Below are positions 54,601-62,529 of a stretch of DNA of 64,000 nt, one piece after another. A program made the translations under genes and the position numbers. Source of the stretch: Novosphingobium sp. G106 (GTDB lineage: Bacteria > Pseudomonadota > Alphaproteobacteria > Sphingomonadales > Sphingomonadaceae). Under the pieces are notes generated by a model. It made no database searches, had not been told where the DNA came from, and saw only the letters and a list, made by a program, of their open reading frames with translations. Position 1 is the first letter of the stretch; each line of letters opens with the position of its first letter. The stretch lies in contig NZ_JAHOOZ010000001.1 of the NCBI RefSeq assembly GCF_019075875.1, positions 5,336,001-5,400,000 on the forward strand. Direction: 5' to 3'.

Positions 54601-55492
54601 AACGGTCACCGACGGCGACGGCCCGCTCGTGAGCCAGTCCTACACGGTCAATCTCGTGGGCGCCGCCGACGGCCCGCTCCACTTTGCTCCGACCGATATC
54701 AGTCTGACCCCGGCAACGCCGGCTGACAGCGTGAACTTCAATCAATTCGCATTCAGCGGCACTTTGTCGGCAACCGACCCCGATCCCGGCGCCATCAACT
54801 TTGCGATCGTCAGTCAGTCCAATGCGAATCTCTTTTCGATCAGCGGAAACAGCCTTTCGTCTACGGGGCTCGGGGTCAACGAGACCCTATCGGTGACCGT
54901 GCGGGCTACCCAGGTCGGTGACCCCGTGGGCATGTTCAGGGACGAAACGTTCACGATCATCACGGGTGGCAACGGCAATTCCAACGACACGCTGAACGGT
55001 ACTACGACCGGCGACGACGTCCTCTACAGCAACGACAACAATCAGTCGGAAATGCTGTTCGGGCTCGGCGGCAACGACACCCTGTTCGGTATGGCCGGCA
55101 ACGATCAGCTGTTCGGAGGCGACGGCAACGACGTTCTGAACGGCGGCGGCGGCATCGACGCGCTGACTGGTGGAACGGGCGCCGACCGCTTCGTCTTCAA
55201 CGCGATCACCGACTCCACTGTCGCCAATCCAGACACGATCCTCGACTTCCAGGAAGGCGTTGCCGGAGAACTGATCGACCTTTCGGCAATCGACGCCAGA
55301 ACGACGGTTGCCGGGGATCAGGCCTTCCTGGGCGTTGCCAACTCCACGACGGTGACGGCCAACTCGATCAACTGGTTCGTATCGGGTGGCGATACCTTCA
55401 TTCAGGGTGACGTTAACGGGAACAATGTCGCCGATTTCGCCATCAAGCTGGCGGGTATACATGTGCTGGCGGCGTCCAATTTCGTTCTGTAA
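48626..55492 (+). CDS. giant VCBS/cadherin-like repeat protein with RTX C-terminus, likely type I secreted surface protein
   Basis: 2288 residues from a TTG at 48626, which has GGGGAG eight bases upstream. An in-frame GTG at 48569 would add 19 residues but has no ribosome-binding site. No classical signal peptide is seen. Order: an N-terminal domain (1-150), three divergent VCBS repeats (about 155-495), seven near-identical 116-residue VCBS-type repeats (496-1307), a linker (1308-1416), five 119-121-residue repeats starting DDAPTLAPVTSG (1417-2014), then a terminal segment with calcium-binding GGxGxDxL nonapeptides (GLGGNDTLFGMAGNDQLFGG) and a C-terminal SFNF-type ending (ASNFVL). This is typical of adhesins exported by ABC-type I secretion. 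No secretion gene is in the window. Confidence 0.88.
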   Translation: MGNVQGAGGTTTSFSNTPQAKDDGYSLAEDFLGVVYFDVMSNDLGGNAKTLFSIDNGTNQSGAMSGYSAADLLSQDTARAEATSGDTSALGAKIWITSDGKIGYDSISLSAGVKAQIQALHAGQTLTDSFIYAIRLGNGTLSWATVTATFIGAEDGAAISIVSGGDYSVTEAGGVGNNQTNDPIASGQLTVSDVDTGDSKFQIPTASALNGTYGTWAFDNLTGKWTYTLDNGRAATQALNAGDIVNETLTVKSWDGSATQAITVQVKGSNDNASITVAPNADTHVIEAGGLANADTGDASAHGQLLVSDVDDGEAHFLTPASLAGTYGTFSFNPQTGEWNYTLANGQGNVQALNAGDTVHDTLTVTSADGTATQTIDVTIVGANDFATITASNSEDASVVEAGGVANGTAGDPTASGQLTVHDVDDGEAHFQVPASLAGAYGTFAFDAATGVWGYTLANAQANVEGLYAGQVVHDLLTVKSFDGTATQTIDVTVHGTNDSPVVSSGPAAALGEVTEAGNLDNGTVVAGTPGAGGQLASTDVDNGATASWSGSAPGSYGAFAIGADGAWTYTLDQGLADKLAEGETKTETFTATVTDDKGATATQAVTVTVHGTNDSPVVSSNAAAALGAVTEAGNLDNGTVVAGTPGAGGQLASTDVDNGATASWSGSAPGSYGAFAIGADGAWTYTLDQGLADKLAEGETKTETFTATVTDDKGATATQAVTVTVHGTNDSPVVSSNAAAALGEVTEAGNLDNGTVVAGTPGAGGQLASTDVDNGATASWSGSAPGSYGAFAIGADGAWTYTLDQGLADKLAEGETKTETFTATVTDDKGATATQAVTVTVHGTNDSPVVSSGPAAALGEVTEAGNLDNGTVVAGTPGAGGQLASTDVDNGATASWSGSAPGSYGAFAIGADGAWTYTLDQGLADKLAEGETKTETFTATVTDDKGATATQAVTVTVHGTNDSPVVSSGPAAALGEVTEAGNLDNGTVVAGTPGAGGQLASTDVDNGATASWSGSAPGSYGAFAIGADGAWTYTLDQGLADKLAEGETKTETFTATVTDDKGATATQAVTVTVHGTNDSPVVSSGPAAALGEVTEAGNLDNGTVVAGTPGAGGQLASTDVDNGATASWSGSAPGSYGAFAIGADGAWTYTLDQGLADKLAEGETKTETFTATVTDDKGATATQAVTVTVHGTNDSPVVSSGPAAALGEVTEAGNLDNGTVVAGTPGAGGQLASTDVDNGATASWSGSAPGSYGAFAIGADGAWTYTLDQGLADKLAEGETKTETFTATVTDDKGATATQAVTVTVHGTNDSPVVGEPTVTQVTEDVAVNASDNLTAVGTISIVDPDLNQSSFLTTVAGAAGNLGSLSLAANGSYTYTVANGAVQHLDSLETKVDTFTITALDGTTKQVSFTINGADDNPTLDAVPSGTVSEIDQSASRSSSGLSGTVIGHDVDIETLSYGIQGGSASGVNQVSLVGTYGTLTVDTVTGAYSYAQNGNAIEALDAGENHADQFTFTVSDGDAPLGTQTYTVNVSGADDAPTLAPVTSGAIAEIDQSSATTSSGLSGTLVGSDVDIETLIYGLQGGSVASGIATKAGTYGTLTVDTATGAYTYTPNAAAIEGLDSGEHPQDLFTVTVGDGDGALVTQAYTVNLTGADDAPTLAPVTSGAIAEIDQSSATTSSGLSGTLVGSDVDIETLIYGVQGASVASGIATKAGTYGTLTVDTATGAYVYTPNAAAIEGLDSGEHPQDLFTVTVGDGDGALVTQAYTVNLTGADDAPTLAPVTSGAIAEIDQSSATTSSGLSGTLVGSDVDIETLIYGVQGGSVASGIATKAGTYGTLTVDTATGAYVYTPNAAAIEGLDSGEKPSDVFTFTVSDGDAPLGTQTYTVNLTGADDAPTLTPVASGSIAEVPNSTSTTDSGLSGTLVGSDVDIETLTYGIQGGGASGVNLVSLVGAYGTLTVNTATGAYDYAKNVAAIEALNAGQTPTDVFTVTVTDGDGPLVSQSYTVNLVGAADGPLHFAPTDISLTPATPADSVNFNQFAFSGTLSATDPDPGAINFAIVSQSNANLFSISGNSLSSTGLGVNETLSVTVRATQVGDPVGMFRDETFTIITGGNGNSNDTLNGTTTGDDVLYSNDNNQSEMLFGLGGNDTLFGMAGNDQLFGGDGNDVLNGGGGIDALTGGTGADRFVFNAITDSTVANPDTILDFQEGVAGELIDLSAIDARTTVAGDQAFLGVANSTTVTANSINWFVSGGDTFIQGDVNGNNVADFAIKLAGIHVLAASNFVL
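50111..52546 (+). repeat. seven tandem 348-bp near-identical repeats
   Basis: Units start at 50111, 50459, 50807, 51155, 51503, 51851 and 52199. Each encodes 116 residues beginning GTNDSPVVSS and ending AVTVTVH. Copies differ by only a few bases. Copies 2 and 3 read SSNAAAAL where the others read SSGPAAAL. Such high identity implies recent expansion or gene conversion. Copy number may be collapsed or misassembled with short reads. Confidence 0.97.
52874..54667 (+). repeat. five tandem repeats of about 357 bp, second type
   Basis: Units start at 52874 (360 bp), 53234, 53591, 53948 and 54305 (363 bp). The middle three are almost identical at the nucleotide level; the first and last are diverged (they share the GVNxVSLVG version). 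Each encodes a 119-121-residue domain with the motif SGLSGTLVGSDVDIETL. Confidence 0.95.
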
Positions 55493-55513
55493 CGCCTTCT
55501 GATCCCGGCCGTC

Positions 55514-55547
55514 GCAGACCTTTCTCCGATCGTGGGAAAGGTTCTGC
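55514..55547 (+). terminator. hairpin after the giant repeat protein
   Basis: GCAGACCTTTC pairs with GAAAGGTTCTGC (one base bulged), 21 bp after the stop at 55492. It lacks a following T-tract, so it is only a probable terminator. Confidence 0.45.
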
Positions 55548-55626
55548 GCGGCGCGGCGGAAGCAGCCCGTCACCGCTCTCCTGCCTCTAGCCTCAACCCT
55601 GCGATGCGCGCTGCGAGCCGGCGAAA

Positions 55627-55642
55627 TGTAAATCTGGTTACA
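55627..55642. promoter_or_regulatory. TGTAA-N6-TTACA inverted repeat upstream of P450
   Basis: A perfect 5-bp inverted repeat with a six-base centre, 81 bp before the P450 start at 55723. It resembles TetR-type operator symmetry. TGTAA/TTACA cores also appear in the motif at 38082 and 47716. Confidence 0.4.
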
Positions 55643-55722
55643 TATAACCCGGCCGCTAGAATGCCGCGCAGAATGCCAAACCGTCACAGCCGGTTGGCGA
55701 AAATCGCAAGAGAGAGGCAAGA

Positions 55723-56964
55723 ATGCAGCGCGCGACCGAGATCGACCTTCCCTTCCTGGACGTCGGCCAGGATTGGTTTGCCGCAGATCCCTATCCCCAT
55801 TTCGCCGCTGCACGCGAGAAGCATCCGTGGCTGGCGAACTCGTCGATCGGCTATCTGATCAACGACTACAAGGCGATCCGCGAGTTCTTCCATAGCGAGG
55901 ACCAGTACGCGCCGCCCTATGGCGGGCTGCTCGACGTCATGCATGCGCACGGGACGCAGTGGGGGCGCTTCCAGACCAACCACATGCTGGCGATCAGCGG
56001 CGAGCGGCACCAGCGGCTTCGCGCGATCCTCGCGCCCTCGTTCACCCCGCGCCAGGCCAACAAGAACCGCGACATCATGCGCGAGGTGATTTCCGACCTG
56101 CTCGACGAATGGCTACCCAAACGCGCCTTCGATTTCGAGGAGTTCGCGTCCTACTTCCCGATCACTGTGATGTGCCGCCTGATCGGCCAGTCTCCGGAGG
56201 CGATCAAGCCGATCCGTTCCTCGCTCGAAACGCTGGGCCTCAGCGTCTGCATGGATCCGAACTTCCTGCCGCAGCTCGAGGAAGCGACGATCGTGCTCGA
56301 GAAGTTCGTCGGCCAGTTCGTCGCCGACCGGCGCGCGGGCAAGCGTCTATCCGACAAGGAGGACCTGCTCGACCTGTTGCTGAAGAACCAGGAGGAAGGC
56401 GGGCTCGACGACGACGAGCTCGAGAACATCCTGATCTTCCTGTTCGTCGCCGGCTACGACACGTCGAAGAACATCCTGACGATCATGATGTCGCTGCTCG
56501 CCGATCGGCCCGAGGTCTTCGCCAAATGCGGCGAGAGCATCGAATATTGTCGCAAGGTGATCCGCGAGACCTTCCGCCACATGAGCACCGCGCCGGCGAT
56601 GCGCATGCTGGGCCGCGACTGGGAATACCGCGGCGTGGTGATGCCCAAGGACAGCATGATCTGGTTCCCGCTCAACGTCATCGGCCGCGATCCGCGCGTG
56701 GCCGAGAATGCCGAGACTTTCGATCCCGATCGCGTGCACACCAATCCGCCGATCCCCTTCGGCCTCGGCGCGCATATCTGCCTGGGCCAGTACATCGCCA
56801 AGGCGCAGCTTGAGGAAGGCCTGCACCTGATTGCGCAGCGCATGACCAACCTGCGTTCGAGCGGCCCGGCGGGCTGGCGGCCCTATCCGGGCACCTGGGG
56901 CATCAAGGGCCTGCCGATCAAGTTCGATCCGGTCGAACCGAAGGTGGTTGAGGCGGCGGAATAG
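55723..56964 (+). CDS. cytochrome P450
   Basis: 413 residues, soluble bacterial type. The I-helix oxygen-binding motif is AGYDTSKN (243-250). The K-helix ExxR is ETFR (282-285). The haem loop is FGLGAHICLG with ligand C353. AGAGAGG precedes the ATG. It probably hydroxylates a hydrophobic intermediate with electrons from a ferredoxin system not in the window. It is followed after 63 bp by the PQQ dehydrogenase, in the same direction, so the P450's alcohol product might be oxidised next by that enzyme (inference). Confidence 0.95.
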   Translation: MQRATEIDLPFLDVGQDWFAADPYPHFAAAREKHPWLANSSIGYLINDYKAIREFFHSEDQYAPPYGGLLDVMHAHGTQWGRFQTNHMLAISGERHQRLRAILAPSFTPRQANKNRDIMREVISDLLDEWLPKRAFDFEEFASYFPITVMCRLIGQSPEAIKPIRSSLETLGLSVCMDPNFLPQLEEATIVLEKFVGQFVADRRAGKRLSDKEDLLDLLLKNQEEGGLDDDELENILIFLFVAGYDTSKNILTIMMSLLADRPEVFAKCGESIEYCRKVIRETFRHMSTAPAMRMLGRDWEYRGVVMPKDSMIWFPLNVIGRDPRVAENAETFDPDRVHTNPPIPFGLGAHICLGQYIAKAQLEEGLHLIAQRMTNLRSSGPAGWRPYPGTWGIKGLPIKFDPVEPKVVEAAE

Positions 56965-57027
56965 TCGCCGTACCAAGCGGCGACGCACTCGCTCGCTTGA
57001 AAACAGAAAAATAGAAACGGGGGTTTC

Positions 57028-59313
57028 ATGGGGAGGATAGCTGTCTGGCTCTTTGCCGCAGTGTTGGGCCTGGTCGGCATTACGCTGACGGTCGGCGGGG
57101 GGATGCTCGCCGCCGACGGTGGCAGCCTGTACTACGTGGCTACGGGCCTCGCCGTGCTCGTTTCCGCCTTCGGACTCCTCCGGGGCTGGCGTCTGGCCGC
57201 CGGAGTGTTCGGCGCGATGTTGGCCGGCACCATAGTCTGGAGCCTTTGGGAAGTCGGTCTCGATAGCTGGGCGCTGATGCCGCGGCTGGTCGGGCCTGCT
57301 GTGGTCGGCCTGCTCTTCCTGCTGCCCGGCACCCACCGCGCGGCGGGGGCGGCCCCGCGCTGGTGGGTCGGGGTACCTTCGCTCGCGGGGCTGTTGCTGG
57401 TCGCCGGCGCCGTAGTGAAGGCGGAGACCGCCGAGAGCGGCCTTCCCGGCGCGGCGAAGGTCGCGGCCTTACCGGGAGCGCCGCAAGATTGGCAGAACTG
57501 GGGCGGCCGCGTTGAAGGCACGCGCTATGCCGCGATCGACCAGATCGGCACCGGCAATGTCAAAGCGCTGAAGCTGGCCTGGCGTTACGATTCCGACATC
57601 GCCTCGGGCCCGCTCCCCAGTCTCGAAGCCGCGCCGCTGGCGGTGAACGGGCGGCTCTATATGTGCATCGAATCCGGCACGGTCGCGGCGCTCGATCAGG
57701 ATACGGGCAAGCGCCTCTGGCAATACCGCGGCCTGACCAAGGATTCGAAATACTACGGCTGGAAGTGCCGCGGCGTTGCCTACTACGCAGCCAAGACCGC
57801 CAGGACCGAGTGCACCCACAGCCTCTACATGACCACGGCGGACGGTCAGCTCATCGCGATCGACGCAGACACGGGGCGGCCGTGCAGCGGCTTCGCCAGC
57901 AACGGCATCGCCGACCTGCGCATCGGCATGGGCCTGACGAGCCCCGACGACGCGCTGCCGACTTCGCCGCCGACCGTCGTCAACGGCGTGATCGTCGTCG
58001 GCCAGAGCATTTCCGACTACGGCTCGTTCGATTCTCCCTCGGGCGTCATCCGCGGCTACGATGCCGAGACCGGCGCGCTGCGCTGGGCCTGGGATGCCGG
58101 ACGGCCGGGACAGACCCAGCTCAAACCGGGCGAGACCTATACCCGCGACACGCCCAACGCCTGGGGCGTGTTCAGCGGCGACGAGAAGCTGGGCCTGGTC
58201 TATGTCGGCACCGGCAACAGTCCGCCCGACTATTATTCGGCCTTCCGTTCGAAAGTCGCCGACCAGTTCACCGACAATGTCGTGGCTATCGACGTTGCGA
58301 CGGGGCAGCTGCGCTGGTCGTTCCGCACGGTCAACCACGACCTCTGGGACTATGACATCGCCGCGCAGCCGGTGGCGATCGACCTTGCCGACAAGGCCGC
58401 TCTGCTCGTGCCGACCAAGCGCGGCGAGATCTTCGTGCTCGACCGGGCGACCGGCCAGCCGATCGATCCCGTGGTCCAGAAGCGCGTCCCGCAGGGCGGC
58501 GTCAAGGGCGAATGGAATGCGCCGACGCAGCCCTATACCACGGGCTTCCCGTCGGTTTCCGGCGCCGATCTGACCGAGGCCGACATGTGGGGGCTAACCC
58601 CGATCGACCAGATGATGTGCCGCATCCAGTACCGGCGGGCGAACTACAAGGGCCAGTTCACCCCGATCACGACCGAGCCGACGATCACCTATCCGGCGGT
58701 CGGTGGCGGCATCAACTGGGGCAGCGTGGCGGTCGATACCCAGCGTGGTCTGCTGGTCGTCAATGCCCTGCACTTCGCCAACATCAACCGGCTGGTGCCG
58801 CGTAAGGAAGGCGAGACAATCACGGGCGGGTTCGAAGGCGGCGTGATCACCTTTCCGCAGACCGGAACGCCCTATGGCTTCAAGAACTTCCCGTTCCTCT
58901 CGGCGATCGGCGTGCCTTGCCAGAAGCCGCCCTTCGGCACGATCAGCGTGTTCGATATCAAGACGCGCAAGCTGGTCTGGAGCAAGCCGCTGGGCACCGC
59001 CGAGGGCTCGGGACCGCTGGGCATCGCCAGCCACATCCCGTTGCGCCTGGGGGCGCCGAACTTCGGCGGAAGCCTGACCACCGCCGGCGGCTTGGTGTTC
59101 ATCGCCGCAGGCCAGGACCGTCGCCTGCGCGCCTTCGACATCGCCAACGGCAAGGCGCTGTGGAGCGCCCAGTTGCCAGCCGTCGGCGCGGCCATGCCGA
59201 TCAGCTATGTCTCGCCGAAGGGGCGGCAGTTCGTGGTGATCGCCGCGGGCGGCCACTTCGCGATACCTGGTCCCAAGGCGGCCGCGATCATGGCCTATGC
59301 CTTGCCGAAATAA
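57028..59313 (+). CDS. membrane-bound PQQ-dependent dehydrogenase (glucose/quinate type)
   Basis: 761 residues. About five hydrophobic N-terminal segments (residues 5-25, 35-52, 57-75, 88-101, 115-131) are followed by a periplasmic PQQ beta-propeller beginning DWQNWGGRVEGTRYAAIDQI. Blade-like W-motifs such as GALRWAWDAG, GQLRWSFRTVNHDLWDYD and RKLVWSKPLG recur. The layout matches the glucose/quinate/shikimate dehydrogenase group (Gcd/QuiA) passing electrons to ubiquinone. Sugar, polyol or cyclic alcohol oxidation is likely. No PQQ synthesis gene is in the window. Confidence 0.92.
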   Translation: MGRIAVWLFAAVLGLVGITLTVGGGMLAADGGSLYYVATGLAVLVSAFGLLRGWRLAAGVFGAMLAGTIVWSLWEVGLDSWALMPRLVGPAVVGLLFLLPGTHRAAGAAPRWWVGVPSLAGLLLVAGAVVKAETAESGLPGAAKVAALPGAPQDWQNWGGRVEGTRYAAIDQIGTGNVKALKLAWRYDSDIASGPLPSLEAAPLAVNGRLYMCIESGTVAALDQDTGKRLWQYRGLTKDSKYYGWKCRGVAYYAAKTARTECTHSLYMTTADGQLIAIDADTGRPCSGFASNGIADLRIGMGLTSPDDALPTSPPTVVNGVIVVGQSISDYGSFDSPSGVIRGYDAETGALRWAWDAGRPGQTQLKPGETYTRDTPNAWGVFSGDEKLGLVYVGTGNSPPDYYSAFRSKVADQFTDNVVAIDVATGQLRWSFRTVNHDLWDYDIAAQPVAIDLADKAALLVPTKRGEIFVLDRATGQPIDPVVQKRVPQGGVKGEWNAPTQPYTTGFPSVSGADLTEADMWGLTPIDQMMCRIQYRRANYKGQFTPITTEPTITYPAVGGGINWGSVAVDTQRGLLVVNALHFANINRLVPRKEGETITGGFEGGVITFPQTGTPYGFKNFPFLSAIGVPCQKPPFGTISVFDIKTRKLVWSKPLGTAEGSGPLGIASHIPLRLGAPNFGGSLTTAGGLVFIAAGQDRRLRAFDIANGKALWSAQLPAVGAAMPISYVSPKGRQFVVIAAGGHFAIPGPKAAAIMAYALPK

Positions 59314-59425
59314 GGATGATGTGCTTGCGGGTGACCTAGCCCGCTTGTAGGGGACGGCTCCCTTCTCAGACGGGAGTAGTTCACTGACCGGTTCGAGCCG
59401 TGTTGGCATCGCCGAAATCGGCGAG

Positions 59426-60118
59426 GTGCTGAAAAAACGCGGCTTCGTGGCCCTGGATGGCGAACAGGTGTTCGCTCTGCTGGGCGACCACGCACGGGCA
59501 TCCTGGCCAGCCTTCGCGCAGTCGTGGAACGATCTGGGCAAGGATATCTACATGGCGGACGGCGGCAGATACCGCCGCCGGCGGCATGCGGCCTTGGTCC
59601 ATGCGGAGGGGCATCTGAGCCGCAAGCCGCACCAGCCGCATTATCAGAGCCGCGACTACAATCCCCTCAACGGCGATGTTCAGCGCTGGTTCGATCCGGT
59701 TTTGCCGGTGACGATGAACCAGGCCGTCGCTCAGGCGGCGATCGACTTTTCGATATCGGCCATTTCGCAGGCCGGCGGCGCCAGCGGACCCTGGCATATC
59801 GAATTCCACCAGTTCAGGATCGAGACGACGGCCGAAGAGATCGGCCGGCCGACGCCCGAGGGATTGCACCGCGACGGCGTGGACTGGGTCTTCGTCATGC
59901 TCGTCGCCCGTCAGAACGTGCGCGAGGGCATCACGGAGATCGGCTCTCCAAATGGCGAGAAGCTGGGCAGCTTTCTGCTGCAGAACCCCGGCGACGCAGT
60001 GTTGCTCGACGACCACCGCATCCTGCATGGCGTCACCGAAATCCATGCTATCGACCGAACGCGCCCGGCCTATCGCGACGTACTTGTCGTCACCTTCGCC
60101 CGGTCGCCACCACAATAG
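59426..60118 (+). CDS. 2OG-Fe dioxygenase family protein (DUF2257/PF10014-like)
   Basis: 230 residues from a GTG at 59426. The frame is open further upstream without a canonical start, so the N-terminus is uncertain. The 2OG-Fe features are HRD in GLHRDGVDWVFVM and the second His/Arg region LLDDHRILHGVTEI, then RPAYRDVLVVTF. Members of this group hydroxylate small substrates such as amino acids. Its position after the PQQ dehydrogenase (112 bp between) suggests linkage, but a role in the same pathway is inference. Confidence 0.82.
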   Translation: MLKKRGFVALDGEQVFALLGDHARASWPAFAQSWNDLGKDIYMADGGRYRRRRHAALVHAEGHLSRKPHQPHYQSRDYNPLNGDVQRWFDPVLPVTMNQAVAQAAIDFSISAISQAGGASGPWHIEFHQFRIETTAEEIGRPTPEGLHRDGVDWVFVMLVARQNVREGITEIGSPNGEKLGSFLLQNPGDAVLLDDHRILHGVTEIHAIDRTRPAYRDVLVVTFARSPPQ

Positions 60119-60177
60119 GCGGATCGCTGGAGCGGTTCTCGTACTCGGAAAATATCTGACCTTGCGATTGCATCGCT

Positions 60178-62526
60178 ATGCGTCACTATTGTCGAAAGAA
60201 CATAGGAGTTTGGGCGTGGAGCTATTCCCACCCGTTGCGGGCCGTTTCGTTGGGCAACGGGTTCCCCCGCCTGGAAGATGCCCGGCTGCTGACCGGACGC
60301 GGGACTTTCGTCGATGATGTGGTGATCCCCGGGACGCTGCACGCGGCCTTCGTGCGCAGCCCCGTTGCGCGCGGGAAGATCCGGTCGATTGACACCTCAG
60401 GGGCGATCTCTTTGCCTGGCGTTCAGGCGATCTTGCGCGGCGAAGATCTTGCGCCGCTCGATCTGAAGCTCAAGAGCGGGCACGTCACGCCGATGGCCGG
60501 CGAACGGATCGTGCCCGCGCTCGCCACGGGCGAGGTGCTCTACGTCGGCGATCCGGTGGCCATCGTCATCGCCGACGATCGCTACATTGCCGAGGACGCC
60601 GCCGGGCTGGTCGTGGTGGACTACGAGGAAGAAACCCCCGTCGTCACGATGGCGGATGCGCGGACAGGCGCGCGCGTCCATCCCGACGTCGAGGGCAACA
60701 TCTGCTCGACCATGCAGATCCCCGCCGATTTCGGCGACGTGTTCGAGACCGCCGCCCATGTCGTCAGCGAGACCATCCGCCACCAGCGGATCGCCCATTC
60801 GCCGATGGAAACGCGCGGGATCCTGGCTGCGCTGCGCGGCGAGCAACTGCTCGTCCACATGGCGACCCAAGGCACGCACAGCATCGCCCGCGACCTGATC
60901 GGCATTCTCGGCCGGCCCGACCTCGACATCCGCGTCATCAGCAAGGACGTGGGCGGCGCCTTCGGCCTCAAGTCCCGCCCCTGGCGCGAGGAGATCGCGG
61001 TGATCGGTGCTGCCCTCCTGTTGGGCAGGCCGGTCAAGTGGATCGAGGACCGCTACGAGAACCTGACCACCGCCAACCAGGCGCGTGAGCAGGAATACCG
61101 GATCAAGGTGGCCTTCGATGCCGAGGGGCTCCTGCTCGCCTCGCATTTCGAGGGTGAGGTCAACAACGGGGTCTATCCGCACTATCCGGACTCAGGCGCG
61201 GCGGCGGCAATCTTCCTCTGGGCGCCCTACAAGATCCCGCGCTACGGCTTCCGCAGCGATGGGCTGTTCACCAATACGGTGGGCATCGCCGCCTATCGCG
61301 GCCCCTGGGCGATGGAATCGCTGGCGCGCGAGACCGCGATCGACATCGCCGCGCGCAAGATGGGCATCGAGCCGGTTGAACTGCGCCGCAGGAACCTGGT
61401 CAAGGCTGCCGACCTGCCGCACACGACTACGATCGGCATGGTGCTGGAGGACGTGACCCCGTCCGAATGCCTCGACCAGTTGCTCACCAAGGTCGATCTC
61501 GCGGCCTTCCGCAAGGAACAGGCCGAGGCGCGCAAGCAGGGGCGCTATCTCGGCATCGGCATTGCGACCTATGTCGAGCCGACCGCGATGACTTCGCATG
61601 CGCCCTTCGCTTCGGAGATCGCGACGGTCCGCATCGGCCCGACCGGACGAGTCACCGCCGGCCTCGGCACCCATTCGCAGGGCCAGGGCACGCAGACGAC
61701 GATGGCGCAGATTATCGCCGACACGCTGGGCGTCCGGATCGAGGAAGTGACCATCGTCGAGGACGATTCCTCGGCAACCGGCTATGGCGGCGGTGCGGGC
61801 GGCAGCCGCCAGGCCGTGGCCGGCGGCGGCGCCGCGATGGGCGCCTCGCAGATGCTGCTGGCCAAGGTCAAGCAGGTTGCCGCGCATCTGCTCAACGCCA
61901 GCCCCGAAGCGGTCCGGGTCGAAGACGGGCAGGTCCACGTCGAGGGTGCGCCCGAGATGACCCGCAGCCTGAGCGAGATTGCCGCGGTCGCCTATAACGA
62001 GCCGAAGCGGCTGCCCGAAGGCATGGAAGCGGGGCTGGAGATCAACTACCGCCACCAGTCGCCGCCCGTCACTTTCGCCAGTGCGGCGCATGCCTGCGTG
62101 GTCGAGGTCTGCACCGAGACCGGCCGGGTGAATATCCTGCGCTGGGTGGCTTCGGAGGACTGCGGCGTGGTGATCCATCCGGCCGTCGTCGAAGGCCAGA
62201 TCGCCGGCGGCCTTGCCCAGGCGATCGGCATGGTGCTGCTCGAGGACATGCCGTTCGACGCGCAGGGCAATCCGGCGGCGGCGACGTTCAAGGACTACCT
62301 GCTGCCGAGCATCACCGACGTCCCCGAGATCGAGTTCACCCACATCGTCACGCCGGCCAAGGGCCTTGGCGGCTTTCGCGGCGTCGGCGAGGGCGGGGCG
62401 ATCATCGGGCCGCCGGCGCTGATCAACGCGATCTACGACGCGCTGTCTCCGTTCGACGTGACCTGCCTGGACCTGCCGCTCTCGCCCTCGCGCCTGCTCG
62501 ATGCGATCGAGAAGGGCTCCCGCTAG
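60178..62526 (+). CDS. xanthine dehydrogenase/CoxL-family molybdenum hydroxylase, large subunit
   Basis: 782 residues. Molybdopterin-binding features: RLEDARLLTGRGTFVDD near the N-terminus, DVGGAFGLKSRPWREE, the active-site loop AYRGPWAMESLARE (form-II-like, not the CO-dehydrogenase cysteine loop) and the final catalytic-Glu region GFRGVGEGGAIIGPP. The start is uncertain: the ATG at 60178 gives an N-terminal extension without similarity, and family proteins begin near SLGNGFPRL. The FAD and 2Fe-2S subunits usually adjacent are not present, so it is an orphan in this window. It would hydroxylate an aldehyde or N-heterocycle. Confidence 0.88.
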   Translation: MRHYCRKNIGVWAWSYSHPLRAVSLGNGFPRLEDARLLTGRGTFVDDVVIPGTLHAAFVRSPVARGKIRSIDTSGAISLPGVQAILRGEDLAPLDLKLKSGHVTPMAGERIVPALATGEVLYVGDPVAIVIADDRYIAEDAAGLVVVDYEEETPVVTMADARTGARVHPDVEGNICSTMQIPADFGDVFETAAHVVSETIRHQRIAHSPMETRGILAALRGEQLLVHMATQGTHSIARDLIGILGRPDLDIRVISKDVGGAFGLKSRPWREEIAVIGAALLLGRPVKWIEDRYENLTTANQAREQEYRIKVAFDAEGLLLASHFEGEVNNGVYPHYPDSGAAAAIFLWAPYKIPRYGFRSDGLFTNTVGIAAYRGPWAMESLARETAIDIAARKMGIEPVELRRRNLVKAADLPHTTTIGMVLEDVTPSECLDQLLTKVDLAAFRKEQAEARKQGRYLGIGIATYVEPTAMTSHAPFASEIATVRIGPTGRVTAGLGTHSQGQGTQTTMAQIIADTLGVRIEEVTIVEDDSSATGYGGGAGGSRQAVAGGGAAMGASQMLLAKVKQVAAHLLNASPEAVRVEDGQVHVEGAPEMTRSLSEIAAVAYNEPKRLPEGMEAGLEINYRHQSPPVTFASAAHACVVEVCTETGRVNILRWVASEDCGVVIHPAVVEGQIAGGLAQAIGMVLLEDMPFDAQGNPAAATFKDYLLPSITDVPEIEFTHIVTPAKGLGGFRGVGEGGAIIGPPALINAIYDALSPFDVTCLDLPLSPSRLLDAIEKGSR

Positions 62527-62529
62527 AGG

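Noticed and set aside
52949..54745. A 598-residue minus-strand frame opposite the second repeat array
   Set aside because: Same reason: a periodic antisense reading with no recognisable fold.
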